Origin: Thermodesulfobacteriota bacterium
Lineage (GTDB): Bacteria > Desulfobacterota > RBG-13-43-22
Length of the DNA stretch: 8,340 nt
Assembly: GCA_025454185.1 (NCBI GenBank)
Contig: JALOOY010000204.1
Span: 1-8,340 of the forward strand
Reading direction: 5' to 3'
Below the pieces are notes generated by a model. That model was not told where the DNA came from. It saw only the letters and a list, made by a program, of their open reading frames with translations, and did no database searches. Position 1 is the stretch's first letter; every line of letters starts with the position of its first letter. The position numbers and the translations under genes were made by a program. Shown here in pieces: positions 5,570 through 8,340 of this stretch.

Positions 5570-6244
5570 ATGCCATTTATCGTTTCCGTGGTGGGCTATA
5601 AGAAAAGCGGCAAGACGACCCTGGTCGAACAGATTATCCCCATATTAAAATCAAAGGGTTACCGGTTTGGGATTCTGAAATATACCGGAGAAGGACCGCA
5701 GGAGCGGGAGGGCAGGGACACGGCCAAGTTCCGGGCCGCCGGGGCGGAGACGGTGGGCCTCTGCGGCGACGACCATTTTTCCCTCTTCCAGGCCGGGGGC
5801 CATCCGGCCCTGCCCCTGGATCGGCTGGTCTCCTTCTTTTTTCCCGAAGCGGACCTGGTGCTGACCGAGGGGTTCAAGAAGCAGCGCTTTCCGAAAATAG
5901 CCCTGCTGACCGAGGGCCAGGAAGAACAACTGCTGCGGGAGGTCCAGGGGGTGGTGATCGCCACGGTGGGGCCCAGGCCTTTTCGGGATGATCTGCCCCA
6001 TTTCCAGCCGGGAGAGGCCGGCAGGATCGTGGAAATGCTGGAAAACCGGTTTCTAAGGGACTACCGGGAGCCCCGGATCCGGGTCTGGCTGGACGGCAAA
6101 CGGATTCCCATGAAGGATTTCGTCCAGGACATCATCATCCAGGGGATCATGGGCATGGTGGGGACTCTGAAAGGTTTCCTGCCTTCCAGGCGGGTGGATA
6201 TCACCCTGACTCCCGGTCCTGCGGAGGAGAATAAAGAAAAATGA
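5570..6244 (+). CDS. mobB: MobB-type molybdopterin-guanine dinucleotide biosynthesis adapter with a C-terminal extension
   Basis: MobB is a GTP-binding P-loop protein that assists MobA and the delivery of the guanine dinucleotide form of molybdenum cofactor to enzymes such as formate dehydrogenases. The 224-residue product has a Walker A loop at 9-16 (GYKKSGKT), the family segment GRDTAKFRAAGA around 48-59, and DLVLTEGFKKQRFPKIAL (about 95-112), the conserved D..EGFK..PKI part. E. coli MobB has a histidine-rich KHTHH segment after the second strand; here it is KYTGEG, so those histidines are missing. MobB is usually about 165-175 residues; the extra tail (about 167-224, with VWLDGKRIPMKDFVQDIII) looks like a small added domain. 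The start has GAGGAG 6 nt upstream. The stop overlaps the ddl start (ATGA), implying translational coupling. Confidence 0.88.
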   Translation: MPFIVSVVGYKKSGKTTLVEQIIPILKSKGYRFGILKYTGEGPQEREGRDTAKFRAAGAETVGLCGDDHFSLFQAGGHPALPLDRLVSFFFPEADLVLTEGFKKQRFPKIALLTEGQEEQLLREVQGVVIATVGPRPFRDDLPHFQPGEAGRIVEMLENRFLRDYREPRIRVWLDGKRIPMKDFVQDIIIQGIMGMVGTLKGFLPSRRVDITLTPGPAEENKEK

Positions 6245-7179
6245 CCGGTCCCGAACCGCTGCGGGTGGCCGTTCTTTACGGCGGGATGTCCTCGGAGAGG
6301 GATGTTTCCCTGGCCAGCGGGAAACAGGTGATGCTTTCCCTGGACCCGGAACGGTACCGGGTGGCCGGATATGACCTGAAAACCGACCTGCCCCGCCTGG
6401 TGTCCGAAGCCCCGGCCATCGACGTGGCCCTCATCATCCTCCACGGGCGCTACGGGGAGGACGGGACGGTGCAGGGCCTGCTGGAGCTGCTGGGGATCCC
6501 CTACCAGGGTTCCGGAGTGCTGGGCAGCGCCCTGGCCATGAATAAAAAACTGTCCAAGCTCATGTACCGCCAGGCGGGCCTTCCGGTGGCCCGGGACTGG
6601 ACGGTAGCCAGGGGCCGATCCTTTTCGACCGGAGACCTCATTGAGGACCTGGGTTTCCCGCTGGTGATCAAACCCAACCAGGAGGGGTCCAGTTTCGGCA
6701 TTACGATCGTCCGGGACGAGGCCCGGCTGAGGGAAGGGCTGGAAAAGGCCTTTCAGCTTGATGCGGAGGTCCTGGTGGAAGAATACCTGGCCGGCCGGGA
6801 GATCACCTGCGGGGTCCTGGGCAATGCCCAACTGCAGGCCCTGCCCCTGGTGGAGATCATTCCCGACGGCCGCTACGAATTTTTCGATTACGAGGCCAAA
6901 TACAAAAAAGGGGCCTCCCGGGAGATCTGTCCGGCCCCGGTCAGCCCGGAAATCACCCGCCAGGCCCAGGAATACGGGATCCAAGCCCACCAGGTCCTGG
7001 GCCTGCGGGGCTACAGCCGGACGGACATGATCGTCCGCGGCCGGGAGATTTTCCTGCTGGAAACGAACACCATTCCCGGCATGACCCCGACCAGCCTCCT
7101 GCCCCAGGCCGCTCAGGCCGCCGGATTGACCTTCGGTGCCTTATTGGATCGGTTGATTGCCTTGGCCTTAGAGAAATAA
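6241..7179 (+). CDS. ddl: D-alanine--D-alanine ligase
   Basis: An ATP-grasp cytoplasmic ligase that joins two D-alanines for the peptidoglycan pentapeptide. At 312 residues it is full length. Visible signatures: LYGGMSSERDVSL (12-24; Glu19 matches E. coli DdlB Glu15), LHGRYGEDG (67-75), KPNQEGSSFG (144-153), VEEYLAGREITCGVLG (179-194), FDYEAKY (215-221), GYSRTD (257-262; Arg260 matches Arg255) and LLETNTIPGMTPTSLLPQAA (272-291). Tyr221 matches the omega-loop Tyr216 that marks D-Ala-D-Ala rather than D-Ala-D-Lac ligases. GGAGGAG at 6223-6229 is 11 nt before the ATG, inside mobB. The pairing with mobB rather than a mur cluster is unusual. No transcription partner follows; a 400-bp gap comes next. 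Confidence 0.96.
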   Translation: MTGPEPLRVAVLYGGMSSERDVSLASGKQVMLSLDPERYRVAGYDLKTDLPRLVSEAPAIDVALIILHGRYGEDGTVQGLLELLGIPYQGSGVLGSALAMNKKLSKLMYRQAGLPVARDWTVARGRSFSTGDLIEDLGFPLVIKPNQEGSSFGITIVRDEARLREGLEKAFQLDAEVLVEEYLAGREITCGVLGNAQLQALPLVEIIPDGRYEFFDYEAKYKKGASREICPAPVSPEITRQAQEYGIQAHQVLGLRGYSRTDMIVRGREIFLLETNTIPGMTPTSLLPQAAQAAGLTFGALLDRLIALALEK

Positions 7180-7190
7180 CCTGCACGTTT

Positions 7191-7216
7191 CGGGAAAGCC
7201 GTGTGAGGCCTTCCCG
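7191..7216 (+). terminator. Hairpin just after ddl, possible terminator
   Basis: CGGGAAAGCC (7191-7200) and GGCCTTCCCG (7207-7216) form a 10-bp stem with one mismatch and a 6-nt loop, 12 nt after the ddl stop codon. There is no T run afterwards, so it is at best a weak or factor-assisted terminator. TTCGGGAAA (7189-7197) is also exactly complementary to TTTCCCGAA (7260-7268), giving an alternative longer fold. Confidence 0.4.
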
Positions 7217-7314
7217 CCGCAGGCGGTCCCGCCAACGGCGTATAGGCGTCACCTTAAGGTTTCCCGAATCATAAAATTTATTTGATGGAAAAAAATAGGC
7301 ATTCGCCTCAGCCT

Positions 7315-7392
7315 GTCATCCCGGCGGAGGCCGGGATCCGGGATCGTTGGAGACCCTGAACCGCCTGGATGCCGGATCAAGTCCGGCATGAC
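7315..7392. repeat. Two-hairpin palindromic element (REP/MITE-like)
   Basis: The 78-bp unit is bounded by the inverted pair GTCAT (7315-7319) and ATGAC (7388-7392). The left arm is ATCCCGGC-GGAG-GCCGGGAT (7318-7337) and the right arm is ATGCCGGA-TCAAG-TCCGGCAT (7369-7389); both stems are perfect over 8 bp. The arrangement of two outward-facing hairpins resembles bacterial palindromic repeat families that cluster between genes. A single-arm relative lies at 1345-1381. No coding content. Confidence 0.7.
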
Positions 7393-7513
7393 GAGCCTCT
7401 CAGAGTCGAATTACTACTGTTGTGGACAAGGTATGTAAGAAAATCAACCCATCCACCTTAAGTTGACACCTATATGCGGTACCGCGGGACCCCGGCCAAA
7501 GGGTTTTCCAAAC

Positions 7514-7551
7514 AAAAAGAGGAGATACTTTTTACAGTATCTCCTCTTTTT
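7514..7551 (-). terminator. Strong bidirectional intrinsic terminator after sat
   Basis: AAAAAGAGGAGATACT (7514-7529) pairs perfectly with AGTATCTCCTCTTTTT (7536-7551): a 16-bp stem with a 6-nt loop. On the minus strand it lies 29 nt past the sat stop codon and ends in five Ts. On the plus strand it also ends in five Ts, so it can stop readthrough from ddl as well. Confidence 0.9.
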
Positions 7552-7580
7552 ACTTCTTACAGCAAATAAAAACTAAGGGA

Positions 7581-8340
7581 TTATTTTCCGGTGGCCGCCC
7601 CGTGCAGTTTGACTTCAACTTTTTCTTCCAGACCGGCATAGTATTCACGGAGAATATCCAGAACCTCCTCGCGACCGAAGTGATCGGCAATCGGCGTGCC
7701 TTCGGACAGGCCCTTGCGCAGGGCCGTGCCGCTCAGCAGGACCCGTTCTTTCTTGTCGTGGGGGCAGGTTCTCAAGGAAGCCATGCCGTCGCATTTGTAG
7801 CAGTAGAAGGTCCAGTCGATCTTTAGCGGGGTGCAAAGCAAGGCTTTTCCGCCAGCCGGCTTGGGAATCTTGTCAAAAATGGTCTGGGCTTCAAACATGC
7901 CGTAGAAATCACCGACACCGGCATGGTCACGGCCGATAATCATCCTGGAGCACCCATAATTTTGACGGAAGGTGGCATGCAGCAGGGCTTCCCGGGGGCC
8001 GGCATAACGCATATCCAGCGGATAACCGCCCTGAAGGACCTTGTCTTCTACGAAATAATTCTTTACCAGCGAGTCAATACATTTTACGCGCACTTCGGCA
8101 GGAATATCCCCCGGTTTCAGGTTCCCTACCAGCGAGTGAATAAAAACGCCGTCACATACCTCTACAGCGATTTTGCAAAGGTATTCATGCGAACGATGCA
8201 TGGGGTTACGGAGCTGCAGGGCGGCCACTTCACTCCAGCCTCTTTCTTCAAAAATCTTTCTGGATTCAGCCGGTCTCATATAAACGCCGGCATATTTGGA
8301 AGGATATTCGGCTTCACTGAGTACTTTTACCGGGCCGGCC
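7581..8340 (-). CDS. sat: ATP sulfurylase (sulfate adenylyltransferase), 5' end beyond window
   Basis: Sat activates sulfate with ATP to give adenosine 5'-phosphosulfate, the first step of dissimilatory sulfate reduction. The frame continues through the ATG at 8279 to the window edge (upstream residues VKVLSEAEYPSKYAGVY), so that Met is internal; 252 residues of an expected 400-430 are visible. Counting from Met8279 as 1: QLRNPMHRSHE (22-32) is the nucleotide-binding QxRNPxHxxHE motif, GRDHAGVGD (116-124) is the second active-site motif, and LSGT (182-185) the third. C160-x2-C163-x8-C172-P-H matches the zinc site of sulfate-reducer and Thermus-type enzymes. There is no C-terminal APS kinase domain: the protein stops at 7581. 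Adjacent apr or qmo genes are not in the window. Reverse (sulfur-oxidising) use cannot be excluded from the sequence. Confidence 0.96.
   Translation of the reverse strand, partial: AGPVKVLSEAEYPSKYAGVYMRPAESRKIFEERGWSEVAALQLRNPMHRSHEYLCKIAVEVCDGVFIHSLVGNLKPGDIPAEVRVKCIDSLVKNYFVEDKVLQGGYPLDMRYAGPREALLHATFRQNYGCSRMIIGRDHAGVGDFYGMFEAQTIFDKIPKPAGGKALLCTPLKIDWTFYCYKCDGMASLRTCPHDKKERVLLSGTALRKGLSEGTPIADHFGREEVLDILREYYAGLEEKVEVKLHGAATGK

Noticed and set aside
7463..7485. TTGACA at 7463-7468 near a GCGGTACCGC palindrome, as a plus-strand promoter
   Set aside because: No -10 hexamer occurs at 16-18 bp, and no plus-strand gene follows before the terminator.

Overview
The window looks like chromosomal DNA from a GC-rich sulfate-reducing bacterium, most likely a member of the Desulfobacterota (formerly Deltaproteobacteria). 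The evidence is a zinc-motif ATP sulfurylase of the dissimilatory type, a corrinoid-protein activator (RACo family), lipopolysaccharide synthesis (Kdo transferase, so Gram-negative), a tandem universal stress protein, and intergenic DNA full of short palindromic and tandem repeats. No phylum-level marker such as rRNA is present, so the assignment is an inference.

Layout from left to right. 1-1190 (minus): waaA, cut at its 3' end by the window edge. 1191-1673: a gene-free block packed with repeats, namely three copies of a 7-bp tandem repeat and several hairpins. 1674-3236 (minus): a RACo/DUF4445-type ASKHA ATPase that lacks the expected N-terminal [2Fe-2S] domain and begins directly beside a fourth copy of the 7-bp repeat. 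3297-4238 (minus): a two-domain UspA protein with both ATP-binding motifs intact. 4239-5260: an eroded stretch with the 3' stub of a Fic-family gene (plus) facing a broken MazF/PemK toxin gene (minus), whose antitoxin gene is still intact. 5261-5569: a divergent intergenic region with a likely antitoxin promoter and a hairpin-rich leader. 5570-7179 (plus): mobB and ddl, overlapping by ATGA. 7180-7580: repeats and a strong bidirectional terminator. 7581-8340 (minus): sat, cut at its 5' end by the window edge.

The intact genes serve separate core functions: lipid A-Kdo assembly (waaA), redox activation of a corrinoid protein probably linked to C1 metabolism (RACo), stress response (uspA), molybdenum cofactor maturation (mobB), peptidoglycan precursor synthesis (ddl) and sulfate activation (sat). 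I see no complete new multi-gene system. The most unusual items are the dispersed 7-bp repeat family in both orientations, the RACo protein lacking its ferredoxin domain at a repeat boundary, the dead toxin with a surviving antitoxin, and a pair of mutually exclusive hairpins just upstream of mobB.
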